The notes under the pieces are model-generated. The model ran no database searches and had not been told where the DNA came from. It was given only the letters and a program-made list of their open reading frames with translations. This document shows positions 38,859 through 51,995 of a stretch of DNA of 64,000 nucleotides, piece after piece. Made by a program: the position numbers and the translations under genes. The DNA is from Cerioporus squamosus. Taxonomy: Eukaryota; Basidiomycota; Agaricomycetes; Polyporales; Polyporaceae. The stretch's first letter is position 1, and every line of letters starts with the position of its first letter. The DNA lies in NCBI GenBank assembly GCA_022592435.1, contig JABYQS010000175.1:1-64000 (forward strand). Direction: 5' to 3'.

Positions 38859-41326
38859 TAGAAACGTAGGATGTGTTTCCTTCATGATATGCCTCGTTGG
38901 GAGCGTTCTGCAGGAGCGTAGAGAGTCCCGAGTGGGTCTTTGTCCGGGCTCCGCTCCTTGCTGCAGTGCTGCTTCAGAGCCTCCCAGGACTCTCTTCGAC
39001 CTCGCTCACGGAACATCACAGCACTGTGTCGCACTTGGAACAGCACGGCACTCGAGAACAAGTCATACAGCGGGCAGAAATTGGCGGGAAAGTCACATGG
39101 GCGAGAGAGCAGGCAGTACTATAGACGCAAGTACAGTACATGCATCCTCCAACGGTCGCACGCAGTGCGAATACAGAACGAAGAGCCTCGAAACCACAGC
39201 CGACGAGCCCGGGCAAGTGCCGAATTATGAGCGCCTATCTTGACTTGGTGAACCGTGCCGCGCACCGGCTCTCGTCTTTCGACCACCACCACCACCACCA
39301 TGAAGCCCTCTCCCTCGTCGCCTTGCTGTCCTCCTACACAACATTCTGGCCGCCCTGGGAGCTTGTGAGCCTGTGATGCGAAGGCAATGCGTACCTGGGA
39401 CTCAGCTGAACCTGCTCGGCGACATCGGAGACATCGTAACGTGCTCTTGGACACACTGGCAATGTCGGATGGCAGGAGGACTTGGAAGGGGATGTACCAT
39501 GAAAGGTAAGCATTCTCTGTGCCTTGAAGCTGCTTGGAGGCTCCTGGGTGGCGATCACGAGTGCCGGCGACGTCGAGGAAGGCCCGGGAGCTGGAGACGG
39601 CTCCGGGATTGAGGATGTCGACTGGCAGTGTGTCGATTCTGGCCAGGAGAAGTCTTCTGGAACATCTGTCGGCTCTTGTCGAGACTCTGGGACGGCTGCG
39701 CTGGTGATGACTGCACAGAGAGTCGACGTATCGTGCTAGAAGCATGCTGACTGGTGCATACGCTAGATCCACCTGGATACGGTCGGAAATCCACCTCAGC
39801 ATGAGTATCTGACTGGAAGGTACGTCTACACACACCTTGGGCTTGCGCAAACGCGCTCTGGACGTCTGGCATCCTACGGCGAGACTTTGATCTCCTGGTC
39901 GCGGTTTCCTGACGGGAAATGATGTTGCACCGAGCGCAATCGGTCAGTCCAAGCTGAGTGTGGTGACGACGAGACTGACAAAGACGTACCTCAACTGGGG
40001 ATCCTATGCTGTCGCTAATACTCGCACACAGCACCTCTCAGGAGGACTCACGCCCTCCGCATAAGGCATGCTCGCCGATCCCAGCGACAACCATGCAGCG
40101 GTGGTCCCATGCCAGGGCCCCACGTCTCCTCCAAGCAGGACTGCAGAGCGAAGGCCATGCACTGGTGCGGTCGCTCATGCGACTCACCGCACCTAATACC
40201 GGGCGACGGCATACGTGCGGAGGTGAGCTGATGGGCAGTCAAGAGACTGGTTTGGCCGAGGAGCGCAGACCTCAGGACCGCGGCATGCCAGAGGCACTTT
40301 GACACATCGAGCAGCACTACAAGAGCAGCATTGGGATGTCGGGAGCACGCGAGCGCAGCCCGGTAGCGCACAGGCAGGTGCTGGGGATATCGACCGGGAC
40401 GTCGGAAAAGAGCCCGAGGATGAGGCTGTGACGTGCAGCGGCACCGGGGCCGCGTGAAGTCTAACACAAGGCGAGGGGAGCGACGTCTAGGCTGCGGTAG
40501 TGACAACGGAGCCGCTATTCCGGGACCAGCGCAGGTGCGACTTCGAGTCCGCGGCAGCAGCGCGTCATGGTCTGGAGCTTGGGCAGGCAGCGAGCTTGAC
40601 AAAGGTGCGTCAGCGATGTATGCCTCTACATCGCCGGTAAGTCTCCCGCACGACTCTGTCTGCGCAGCAGAGAAACAGCTCGTCTGGGGAGTCTGTGCGA
40701 CAACTTGGTGAGTCGAAAGTATGTGCGCAAAGATACAGCCAAGTTCACACCTATGAACGACGCCTCATCACAATGCTACACCCGCAGACACCTCCGTATG
40801 CCGGCTGAGTGTCACGTTGAACCTTGGTACTGCCCGTGTATGCATCCTGCAGGCTGAGATCGACTCCGAGTATGCTGATGCCACCAGAGGTCTGTCGATA
40901 TCAAGAAGGTGTGTAGGAGATGCGGAGGACCGTGCGTCGTCGAGCAATGGTGGGGGAACAGTGCGTGGAGGAGAGATGGTGTGCGTCGACAACGGTAGGC
41001 AGCACAAGGTGGGCATGGGTGACGGAGAAGGGAGAGGACAAGGGGAGTATGCGAGTCTCGGGAGCTCCAGTGAACGCGTAACGGTGCGGCGGCTCCGGGT
41101 TATTCTGGATCTCGCATACTGTTCTTGATACGGTTCACGTTTGAGCCAATGGGATTTCCTGAGTGTTTAAAGCTTGCCGCACTGTTCAGCCTGAGCCAAG
41201 CGAGGCCTTTGCCGACAGACTCGGCAGACGGAACATGGCATCGGAAGTCCCACACCGCGTACAAACACTGAAGAGAAGTGCATTAAACAAGACTGTACAG
41301 TTGCTTCGAGAGCACGGATGTCTAAG
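38859..41326. other. Y block, second copy, and 3' flank of the 304-aa gene copy 3
   Basis: This matches 25732-28802 without the hAT-like element. Intron-like signals recur on the plus strand (GTAAGCATTC at 39507; GTGAGTCGAAAG near 40709 to CCCGCAG near 40789). A CCACCACCACCACCACCA run lies at about 39282-39300. GAGAT at 40917-40921 is a second empty gypsy site. No gene is supported. Confidence 0.45.
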
Positions 41327-42241
41327 CTACTCATCGTCAGTGAACTCGGAGATCGGGTCGGAGTTGGAGTCCGAGAACTCGCCGTCTGGCAAGTCTAAAT
41401 TACAGTAATGATGTCCGATCTCCCGCCAGCCGCCGTTCTCGTACCACCCCAAGTGCCCGAACTGGTTCCGCATCCTCGGGAGAGGCAGCCTACTACCCGA
41501 TGGCTGACTCTGAGTCTCGACCATGGCATCCTCTGCCTCCTCGATCATCTTTGTGCTCTTCGGGCCATCACGGACATGCCGGGAAACACAAATGTTGCCC
41601 TCGCCGTCGTACCGGGTCTTCCGGCTCCCCATGTCTCTGCGGCACAGGTTGGGCAACGGCAGAGCCTCACGGTAGAGCGGACCCGGGGAGATGCCGCTAG
41701 CGTCGAGTCGGGCAATGCGGAGCTGTGCGGAGGTCGCCCTGGCAAAGTAGAGCTTCCTGCTGAGCATGAGGTTGATGAGCGTCCGCATCTGGGCTGCCGA
41801 CGGCGCGCCCTGCTTGCTGAGGTCTTGGAACGGGATCTCGGGCGGCCAGCCGACCAGGATGACATGGTAGCGGAGGACAACATGGTCCCGGAAGAGCGTC
41901 ACCTCCCAGCACATGCGCGCGCCCGGAGTTCCGGATGTGAAGACTGAATTTGAAGTCAGACTTGCCGCTGCACGCGAGGGGAAGATCGGGACCTCACCGA
42001 GAAGCTCTGTGATGAGCTTGCGGACACTGCCACGCAGGTCATCGGGGTCCGGTTCAGAGAGCTTCAGGGTGGATGGGGGAGAGAGCTGCGAGGGATGCGG
42101 GACGAGAACAAGCACAGGACGCTGCAGTTTGAAGGGTACTGCATGTGGGTCGAGAGCGGCCTTGTGTGTAGACGAGCGGACGGGCTTAGAGCGTGACTCG
42201 GAGTGGAAGAGAAGTCGGCCGCGGGTGGATGTCCGTGTCAT
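41327..42241 (-). CDS. hypothetical 304-aa protein, copy 3
   Basis: A full 304-codon frame starting MTRTSTRGRL, like copy 1, with the GWPPEIPFQDLS motif at 131-141 and an acidic tail (DSNSDPISEFTDDE). It differs from copies 1 and 2 by a handful of residues (C126H, G/R near 160, T/S in the tail). Retention of the frame in all copies is the main evidence that it is a gene. Unknown family and function. Confidence 0.8.
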   Translation of the reverse strand: MTRTSTRGRLLFHSESRSKPVRSSTHKAALDPHAVPFKLQRPVLVLVPHPSQLSPPSTLKLSEPDPDDLRGSVRKLITELLGEVPIFPSRAAASLTSNSVFTSGTPGARMCWEVTLFRDHVVLRYHVILVGWPPEIPFQDLSKQGAPSAAQMRTLINLMLSRKLYFARATSAQLRIARLDASGISPGPLYREALPLPNLCRRDMGSRKTRYDGEGNICVSRHVRDGPKSTKMIEEAEDAMVETQSQPSGSRLPLPRMRNQFGHLGWYENGGWREIGHHYCNLDLPDGEFSDSNSDPISEFTDDE

Positions 42242-42287
42242 GGTAGTCTCAGGCTGAAGAACAACCTCTGCAGCGCGTTGAAGCGCA

Positions 42288-42299
42288 CCCTTTTATCCT
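42288..42299 (-). promoter_or_regulatory. TATA box, 304-aa gene copy 3
   Basis: GGATAAAAGGG on the minus strand, about 50 bp before the ATG at 42241. The leader is 6 bp longer than in copies 1 and 2. Confidence 0.6.
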
Positions 42300-45200
42300 C
42301 CGAGTCGTTCGCTTCTACATAGCGTAGCTACAGGACACTTCTCCAGCTAAGTGTCTAGAGAAACATACTACCAGTGACGCTCTTCACAGGATCCTGCTCG
42401 ATAGCAGCCTGTGCAGCCGAGGACTTGAGTGCACATGGCCGCGAGCAGCCACCGCGTACATCGAAGCATTTCGGTCAGAGTCAGCAGAATCGAGAACTTG
42501 AGTGCTCCGCGGCGGGCTCATATCCGGACTCCCGGGTCGACATGCCTCTCCGCTTTGTCCGTGCCTGTTACCTACCTCCCAGTATACAGGATTCGAGTGC
42601 TACTGAACGAGTGCCAAACGAGAGGTGAGGCGCATTCCGACCCCATCGCACTTGCACCTGTTTGAGCAGAAGAAACTTGGGGCGCGCAGCTTGGAAGTAC
42701 GCTCCACTGGGCTCTGCCGCAAAGTAAAACCAGTCTATTGCGCTACCGTTACCATACAGCTTGTTCGTATCCTACAACTCGTCGCCGCAGCTCAAACCCC
42801 ATGAACTCGGATGACCTCAGAGTCCGGCCAACTTCTCGCTGCATCTTCGCCCGATCCCATGGAACCACCCTGAAACACAAATCGCTACACGCAGGCTGCT
42901 TAGGCGCATAACCGCGATCCCCGAGTCCTGGTCCCGACACTTACGCACACGCCCTATTCCCGTCTCCGCCAGACTGGCAGCGTGCATGTCCCGACTCTCC
43001 CGTCAGCGCCGCGTGCCCATACCGTAGTCTGCGCTCATCGACGCACTCTGCACATCCCTGCTCGAAGCTTGTGGTTGCAAGTCACCGATGTGTCGTGCCT
43101 GCGGACGCCGCGTTGGCATTGGCCTGGGCGGAGACCTGGGAGCTCCTGCAGATACGCGACATGCCAAGCAAGCAGCTTCAGCCGACGCCGACGCGGAAGA
43201 GCGAGCACGTACCGACGTGCGATGGATAGCCGCCTCGTTCGAGCCCAGGTCCCGGATCCTGTCTTCCGACTGCCGGCGAACCCCCAAAGCGAGAGCCTGG
43301 GGGACGGCGCACGGACCCTACCAGAGCTCGGTTCGCCCGCCAGACGCAAACAGTGCACAAACAGCGCGGCGTACATAAGCCGCGCCGTGCCCTCCTGCGC
43401 TGCGTGTCACGACTCACGTCTGCGTCCGCGGCCATCTCGTCGTCGGAACCATGTCGCTCGCGCTGTCCTGTTCCTCGTGCTCGCGGTCTCCGTCGTCGTC
43501 GACGTGTGCGATGCCACGGACTGCGACCGTTCTCTTTGGTCGCTGACACCAGGGACTAGGGACGGGCCCGCCGCTTCCGTGAGCTGGTGAGTGATACTTG
43601 CCTTGTCCCCAACGCACGTCGAGTACTGACGGACGGATGGTCGCTCGCAGAATCCATGCACTCGCCCTCCGATTTGCATGCTCGGATCCCACCAGGCCGT
43701 TCGCCGGTGAGTGAGCATCCCCGCCCGGTGTCCCGACGCGCCCGACCTGACTGCAGCCTGCTAGTACTTCGTTCCTGGGACGCCTGGGAACTCGGACGGC
43801 GACTGCCAGACGCAGACGCACCTGGCAACTGCGCTGGCACCAGACGGGGGTACGTCACCCTTCGCGACCCGCGCTCTGGTTCCCGCTGTTGATGAGGCCG
43901 TGGACAGGAGCCGTGCACGGCGTTAGAATCTCGATCACGGCGTTGCTGATGGCATCGGAAGGTAAGCTGATTCGTTCGGCACGGAGGTAGAGATGTGCTG
44001 ACAGCACTCACCAGACAGACAATGAGGCGTCCATGGGGTACCGGGACTCGAGGCGTCGTTGGAGGGTGCGGGTGTGGTGCGATGTCGAGCAGCTCGGACT
44101 CGCGTTGAGCTTTGCTGCACTTCGTGCTGTTGCGTTGGGATTCCCGTCGGACGTCAGACGGCGGCACAGAGATCGAGTGCCGCCGGGGCTGCATGCAGTG
44201 AGCGGAAGGAGCGGGGCGGACCATTAGCTGTGCGGTAAACTTGCCCGGGGTCGATTAGGACCGCTACTAGTGTGATACGTACTATTTCTGCGCGCGCAAG
44301 ACGCACGCGGCGCAGATTGAGTTGGCGAGATTGAGTGAGGCGGGAGATGGTGCTCGGGCGTCAGGCTGTGTTGTCTGATTTTGAGCGGTGGGTCCCAAAC
44401 GTACGTTCGGAGATGTACAGGCGGGAGCGTCTGTGTAGAACACGGAGTCAGCGGATGAGCGGGAGGGAGGAGACGCAGAACGTACCTCTCGAGGGCAGTT
44501 GTTCTTGCTCAAGTTTGGTTGCATAGCCTGTACGCGACGGCCCTCCGGTCCTCCAGCGTGCACTCGGCTGGCCGTGAGGTGCGCGTCGCTCTCGTCATCG
44601 ATCTGGCACCGGTACGCAACACATCAGTATCTACTATCTGGCCGCCGACAGGCACTCACACTTCCATCGCTGCCGTTGCATGATCCAGTCCGCAGGCGCG
44701 AGCGGCCCTCAGACGGTGAGTCGATCCCTTCGTGTGCTGCCTTACCTCGAGCTCACGACGTCCGCATGCACGCGAGATCGCGCTGCCCTGTCGTCTGCCA
44801 TCATCCTCAGCGGCGCGACGTCGCCGGTCGCTATGCATAACTTCGCTGCTCCCGGATACGTCCCGGCTTCCTGGGCTGTGGAGACGACGATGTTCTGGTT
44901 CGCGCAGGTGAGTGCTGCTACGAGCATTGGCACAACAGGAGAACTGACCTTATTGCGTGTCGTCCGCAGGTTTCGGAAGGTAAGCGCGCGCTGCTACTTG
45001 CCTCGCTGACGTCCGCAACGCAGACCCATGCGCATGTCCGGATGGACCGAAGCGTTGGTAGGCGCGAGGGACGGATTCAGAGGAGAGGACGGATATCGAG
45101 GGGGTCGATCAGTCGACATACCGCAGTAGTTGCCTTGTTGTAGCGGAACCAGGGGCTGCCGTGCCTCCGAGTGGCCGCACTGTGTAAGCCTGGCGCGACG

Positions 45201-45691
45201 TTGAGGTGAGGGCAGCTGGACAGCAGTCATTGAGGCGAGAGGATGAGGGACAGCGGAAGAGCGGCGTCGGCATAGCGGTTGCCCTCAGCTGCAGGTTGGA
45301 CGGAGTGTACGCGGGTGTGGGCGCAGATGGAAAGGCGAGGATGGGAGGACCAGATGCGAGCCGGACGCGCAGTAACACACTCACCTGTAGACATCGAGCG
45401 CGCGCAATCCGTCTCCAGCAAGGGCTGCCTGTGTGCGTGCTTGAGCCCAAGTGGCCTGTTCGCGGTGCGGACGTCGAAGCTGGGCGTTGGTGAAGGGCGC
45501 GTCGAGTGCGCGCAGGCGCCGGAGCGGAGCAGCGCGTACAGAACTGGGCGAGCGAGAGTCCGCAGGCTGCGTGGGGAGAGCGAGCGTGGCGACGGCCGTG
45601 GCAAGACAGAGAACGCGATCCGAGCGACACACAGAGGGGAGCGCGAGCGCGACACAGACGACGTCACTCCGGCAGTGCCCCGGCCCGGCCG
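42300..45691. other. long block without a convincing gene, copy 3
   Basis: The counterpart of 5625-8928 without transposons. Intron-like pairs of the plus strand are kept, including GTGAGTGCTG at 44908 and GTAAGCGCGC near 44981. The presumed promoter of the hydrolase gene lies at its right end. Confidence 0.5.
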
Positions 45692-48600
45692 ATGGACGAC
45701 GGTTTGGGGGCCGGCCCGGCCGGGAACGTGGTCCGCAGTGCCCGAAAACGTCAGGCTCCCTCGCTGTCCGCACCATCGTCCTCGTCGTCCTCCTCATCCT
45801 CCTCCTCCTCAATGTCTGCTCCCCGAGAACGAGAGCGCACAACGTCTACCAGGTCCTCAGCAGCGCCGAAGTGGCGGTCGTCGCTGTCCACCCCGAAGCG
45901 CCAGAAGCCGGCGACCGCCGTCTCCGTTGTATTCGCGCAGCCAGAACAGGGTGCCAGGCTCGCCTCCGCCATCGACAGGCTCCCGGCGGTCAGCATCGAC
46001 GACGCAGCGAGCTTGATGAGCGAGTCGTCCAGGAAGAGAGAGCGGCTGAACTCGAACGCTTCAAGCTTCATGAGCCGCGTCGAACCGCGCTCGGACAGTC
46101 AACCTACGCGTCCGGAGGGCGGGGATATCGCGAGGAAGCGGTCAAAGTTGAGCACGGATGATGCTCCGATGGAAGGGGATCTCGGGCGGAACGGACAGTC
46201 TGTACAAGGTATGTCTCTAGACTTCTCTTGTATCTCGTTCTGTCGTTCTGTCGTTCTGTGCGCTGCAAGGTGTTAGCGTTCGCTCGGAGACCTTGCGTAG
46301 TCGAGCTATGGCAGGGCTCTCGCGAGAAGTGCGAGCAGTACTTCTCGTCTTCTCCTGGAAGACTGCCTCCTGAGAGAACCGAGCTCTTCCTTGCTTCTCG
46401 GGTAGGCAGCGAGTAGGCCGGGCTCCATCTTGGTTCGCGATTTCGTATGTCCAACCACAGTTTTACCCCGTCTCTTATCGTCACATCACCTCTCTCTTGA
46501 ACGGCGCAGCACTGTGGCTATACTGGCTACTTCAAGCCTGCAGTGCTAGCTGCCCTCTCTGGGTCAAACTATCCACATGGGGCATGCCCGAGGGATATCG
46601 CCATGCGTTGGTGAGGATGGTGCTGTATGAGTATTGACACGGTTTCCCGGAGCAGGCTCTCAGTCCCATCCGAGGATACGGTTAGGATATGAGCGGCGAA
46701 TCGTTCTTGGACACGTCGTCTACGCTTGGGACATCGACCTGGGCCTATGGCAGGGGTCCCGCGAGAAGTGTGAGGAGTTCTACTCTCGTCTTCTCGCGGA
46801 GGTGTAACTACTCAGAGAAGCGAGCCGCTCGCGCTCTCAGACCTTTGCTTTCGAGTCGGCAACTGGGGCCGTTTCTGTTCACGTTGTCGTATAACCTCTG
46901 CAGCGGGATCTTATGACAGCAGTACTGCCTCGTTCGTGGTGTGTCGTTTCTTCTCCGTTGATCATCTCGAACAAGACAGGCGTGTGGTCATATCAGCTGC
47001 TTCAAGCTTACGCTGCTCGCTCTGGGGAGGGTAGGACCGCGTTCATGATCCTGGCATGTTTCTGCGCTCAATCATCCGCCAGTGTGCGCGGGGGATGCCT
47101 GCGAGGTGTTTCACATAACGCAGAGTTGGACATCACACGCGGGTTCTGGATGAGGCAGGACTGTGGCCATATCGGCTGCTTCAACCCTGATGTACAAGCC
47201 GCCCTGTGTGGGGGTGATGGGATTCGCACATGCCCGACGCGTCGTCGGTTGGCCGACGAGGCCTGTGTGCTTGAGATGTCGAGACCTTGATTTCTTGTCG
47301 GGTCCTCGCGAGTCTCGCCAGCCGGCTCGAGCCCCAGGAACACCATCCACACGATGTTCCAGGACGTCTGCGCGAGGGCAACGCGACTCTAAGTCGATTT
47401 TCTTGTGCATCGTGAATGTATCCTTCATTCAGTTGTTATTCTATATCTGTCGAATGCTCTACGACGTATATGTGACTAACTTCCGTGTCACCAGGATCCG
47501 CGGCGAACCCAGTCGATCTCACCGAGTCCCCCAAACCGATGGACGGAGTCCCGGAAGCTCCAGTGCCCACGCACGAGGCGGAGGAGGACGGCGGACAAGC
47601 TACGCAACCACAAGACGTAGCGGCCCCCACACCTCCGCAAGACGCGGCCCCAGTTCCCTTCCCGTCCGTGGACCCGCAGCGGACTGTTCGTGCGACCAAG
47701 TCCACTCCTGCACGGTCTTCGTGGTTCGGCTTCTCACGTTCAAGACGAGCCAGTAACGATAGTGCGTCGACTGCTCAGGCTGGCGGCTCATCGGCTCAGC
47801 CTGCGACCGTAGCTCCCGCGCCTTCAGAACCCGCCAAGCCTGAGCTCGTCGACCTTTCGACCTCTCCACCGACAGAGACTGCTGTCGCGACGTCCCCTCC
47901 ACAAACCATCCCCTCTAGCAAGGGAGCGACGCCGATGGCGTTCTCTCCCGTCCAGTACTCCCCCCCAAACCAGCGCATGAACAGCAACGCGACCTCGATC
48001 TCGTCGATCGATGAGGAGGTCCCGAGACCGCGCGCCTGCTAATATGGACGGCCGTGCGCCGATCATGGCTCCGCAGGCGGTCGTCGAGTCTCAGGACTCG
48101 AAGGCTGCGGATCGGAAGCCGTCCATCTCGTCGCTGAACCCGACGACGAGCCGGTTCACGCTCCGGTTGCCGCTGCTGGGACGACCGAAGATCCCTCTCG
48201 ACCAGGCCGTGGCCTCGGCGCAGGCGGAAGATATTCGGGAGCCTCCATCTGCTGGCAGTGCGGGCGCCAGCGATCCCGCAGCTCGTGAGTACACTGCTGT
48301 TAGTCCTGGATTAGAGTTCTGACAGAACGGCGTAGTCACAGATGCTACGACGGCCGACGCCCCAAGTAGCAACGAGACTGGGGCTGCGTCGCAGGTCATC
48401 AACATAGTCCCGCCGACACCAGATGAGCATCCCCCGGAATCTGCACCGTCCGAAGCTTCGGAGCCCCAAGTTGGGGAGACTCAGCAGTCGGGCGGTCATG
48501 CCGATTCTCGTGCTGCGTCGTGGTGGGACTACATTGCTTGGGGCGCCCATGCTCAAGACCCTTCGTCAAGACCGCCGGACGGCAAGACTGACGGTGGATC

Positions 48601-51600
48601 CAGCGAGAACACGCCTCGGACCGTCCGGAAGCTCCGACCTCTCCTGTCCAACCGTCCCAGCCCGCCGAGCAACCTCTAGACCCTGCAACTTTCGCTTCCC
48701 CGACGCAAGCGCCAGAGTCGGACCTCAGCCGCAAGCCGCGCGGGACTCTGCGGAGCCTGCTGCGCAGAAGGCGGATGGGAAGCCCGCGTCGGTGTTCTCC
48801 GCGGAGACGGCGAAGAGCCATGGCTCTGTGTGGTACTCGCCGTGGGCTTGGTATTCATCACCCGCGAGCGCATCGCGTGACGACACACCCAAGGATTCGG
48901 GCGCATCTGGTTCATCGGACGCTCCGAAGACCGAGTCGGAACTGGTCAAGGAAGAGGCTCTTGCGCGCGATCAGGAACAGGACACCCCGAAGCCGCCCTC
49001 GTCGCCCGAGCCTGTAGCTGCACCCGAGCGTGCGGCGACTCCTGAACGCGCGAACCCGATTCAGTCCACCATCACGGACAACAAGTCGGGATGGATGTCG
49101 TTCTTCGTGTCGCGTGCTGCTACGATGAAGGCCGTCACAAACGAGGCCGCCGAGACGAAGGACAGCGGCATGGAGGTCATGGACATCGACGACGAGCCTA
49201 ATCCTCCTGCTGCGATCGAAGTGCCCACGGGCAAGGACGTCCAGCGGGCCGCAGCATCGCCGAAGGCTCTGTCGCTACTTTCGATGTCCCCGAAGCCGTC
49301 CTCTCCATCGCCGCCGCCGACGCCCAAGTCTCCCAAGAAGCCCACCACTGCGCCTCCACCCAAGGAGCGAGAGCCGAAGAAGCAGGACCCGCCTGCGCCG
49401 CCGCTGACGGACTCGGAGTCAATCAAGCGCGACACTGCGCGCGGGGCACGGTCGCCCTCGCCCACGCCGTCGAAAGGCTCGACGCCTCCGGACAGCGCGA
49501 AGCCGCAAGCTCCGAACCTCGTCCTGCCTACGTGGGCCGACACGTTCCACTCGCCTCCTCGATCGCATGTCCCTCCGCGCACGCCGACGACGAAGTCGAA
49601 GCTGACCGGTGCGCTGTCGTCCATCGCCGGCGCGCTCTTCTCTGAGGGCTCCCGTGGGAAGGGGAAGAAGGGGAAAGGGAAGGAGCGTGAGCAGTTTGGG
49701 ACATGGGCGGCCCCGGCGGTGGGGCAGCAGGGCGGTGAAGCGGCCGCAGAGTTCTTGACGTTTGGCCAGGACCTCCCGAAGGCGCTGGATGTACTTGGCG
49801 AGCAGTTGAACCCCTACATACTCAATGGGGGGTGCAGGGTCGTCGTGATCGGGGTTGCGGGCTGGTCGCCTGGTGAGTGGCTCTCTCACAAAGACCGGTG
49901 CAGCGCTGTCGCGAAAAAAGCGGGGAATGTGCATAGCTGATCTGCTTCCTCTCACAGGCGCGGTTACGAGGACGCTCGCGGGCGGGGTAAGTCACGGAAA
50001 CGAGCTCTCGTCGCATGTGCCGAAGCTAATCGTGCTGGTCTTCGTGCGTTTGATCTGCAGCTGCCATCGTCGAGCAGCAAGTTCGTCAACATGACCGTAC
50101 AAGCGCTCGAGCAGTTCGCCGACGAGAACGGTTTCAAGTTCAAGAAGATTACGCCGATGCCGCTCGAGGGCGATGGCACCATCCGCAAGAAGGTCTCGAG
50201 GTCAGTCATGCCACGCCGTGAGACGCACCCTCGGCGGATCTGACGCCACCAACAGAGTGTACAACCACCTGTTGGACAACGACGAGTGGATGGAGGACCT
50301 GCATGCTGCTGATGTCATCTTTGTTGCCAGCCACTCGCAAGGCGGTGTGGTCTCGACACATCTCATTGACCGGCTGATTGAGGACGGCCATATCCTGACG
50401 TCGCGGAGCGTTGACACGCTCGCGAAGACCGCGGCGTCGATAGCGGCAGGTGGCGCAGCCGCTGCACCTACTGCTCAAGCACAGAGGGTCTGCTTGTTGT
50501 CGTTGTGCGGGATCCATCTTGGCCCTCTTCGGTATATGAAGACTAGTTCACTATTACAGCCGTATTTCCAGGTTCGTTCCTTGACGAGATACTGAGCGCA
50601 GCGCGGCTGACCCGATCATCTCTTGCCAGTACGTGGAGAATGCTTCCGCACGAGAGTTGTTCGAGTTCCAGGTATGTGATCGCCTTGGGCACGTCGACAT
50701 GAGTACTTACCAGTCATTAATCAGGATACGGAGTCGAAGCTGTCGAAGAACTATGCAGGTGCGCTGCGGAACATCCTGGATCATGGGGTATGTCTGTTGC
50801 ATCGCTTACTGGGCCCCGTGTTGATCTTTCGTGAAGACGAAGGTGGTCTACATTGCATCCTTGAACGACCAAGTCGTTCCGATATATTCCGGCGTGTTCA
50901 CGGCAGCGTCGCACCCCAGGATCCTGCGCGCTCTGTATATAGACAGCGATGCATACCAGTGCGTGTAACCTTCCTCCACCGCTCTTCTATCTGATTTAAC
51001 CACCATTTCATCTTCAGTTCATCAGATTTTCTCTCTAACCTACTGATTCTTCTAATCCGCATTCGGAACGCGGGGTTATCTGATCGTGGTCTATTGGCCC
51101 ACTTATCCGAGGCGACAGCTGGCACGCTGAGCGGCATCGGGCATTCAACTGCCTATGAAGAGCCTGGTACATACTCGTAAGTCTCATCCGGTGCACAGCT
51201 TACGTGCTTCTCTGACTTCAGATATCTCCCAGGCTCGCAGTGAAGTACTTCTTTATGACGAACGAGGGTACCAACTCGGATGCCGAACTGGTCATCAACC
51301 CGTTCAACGCCGTCGAAGAGCAGAACGACTACGAGGTATGCGACACGCTCACGATTTTTCGTATGGCTATGCAAATACGAACTCATCTTCAAACTCATTA
51401 GATCCCGTGGCTGCTTCGCGATATGATTGCAGACCCCAAGATCGCGCACTTCTTCTCACGCGAGTTCGCACAATTGCGAGACGCCTTTGACGACTGGCAG
51501 CCCAAGACGACCATTCTTCGCGAGGTGAAGAAGAAGCTGCAGCCGATCACGAGGCTCTCGACCACAACGACCCTTGCGTCGAGTTCAATTAGCAAGCTGT

Positions 51601-51602
51601 AG
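45692..51602 (+). pseudogene. alpha/beta-hydrolase gene, copy 3, with catalytic half but N-terminal frameshifts
   Basis: Twelve exons fit: 45692-46208, 47495-48284, 48336-49872, 49958-49986, 50061-50200, 50256-50571, 50630-50671, 50725-50787, 50837-50958, 51018-51176, 51233-51335 and 51402-51602. From exon 3 onward the phases agree through to TAG at 51602. The catalytic half begins with VVVIGVAGWSPG, has the nucleophile elbow VASHSQGGVV near 50326-50345, an Asp in SLNDQVVP and a His in GIGHSTAYEE, and ends IPWLLRDMIADPKIAHFF...LSTTTTLASSSISKL. It resembles fungal YMC020W-like serine hydrolases; the substrate is unknown. Against copies 1 and 2, one base is gained near 48038 and one base is lost near both 48609 and 48717. 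The N-terminal and catalytic frames therefore do not join. An internal start in exon 3 could still give the hydrolase domain. Assembly error is possible. Confidence 0.75.
46209..47494. repeat. expanded first intron of hydrolase copy 3
   Basis: The 1286-bp intron is nearly identical to 34807-36093, with the same internal diverged repeats. It shows that copies 2 and 3 share this state against the 116-bp intron of copy 1. Confidence 0.75.
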
Positions 51603-51995
51603 TCGTGCATTCCCGCCGCAACACCCCTTTTTACATTCTGCTCGGACTTGGCATGCTTTGACGCACGGACTACGGCCTGGATCTCAGGTTTCATGCAGTG
51701 TATAATTGTTGTAGATTAGGTTGCTGTATCATACTCACTTCCTCGGGTGCTTTGTTGAGTTTCCTCGAGGTTTGGCGTATTCCTCTTGTCATTTACGGCC
51801 GTCCCACAGGGCGCTCTTACACTTCATAGATACATACATTTATCACCATTCGGTGTCCTACTTCGACATACGTAGATGTACAACATACCACGAGCAGCAT
51901 CACACGACATGGAATAGCACTTATTTGCAATGTGGGAAGTCTTCGGCCTCGGGGAACAGAGTGCGATTCGGTACTGCGCGCTGCGCCCGTGCAGG

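Larger units (their letters stand above)
38315..49745. repeat. tandem segmental duplication, copy 3
   Basis: The last unit holds the Y block (38315-40916), the 304-aa gene (41327-42241), the long block, and the hydrolase 5' half. Here the hydrolase continues into its catalytic half instead of a junction, so this copy has the original 3' side. It has none of the transposons seen in copies 1 and 2. Confidence 0.9.
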
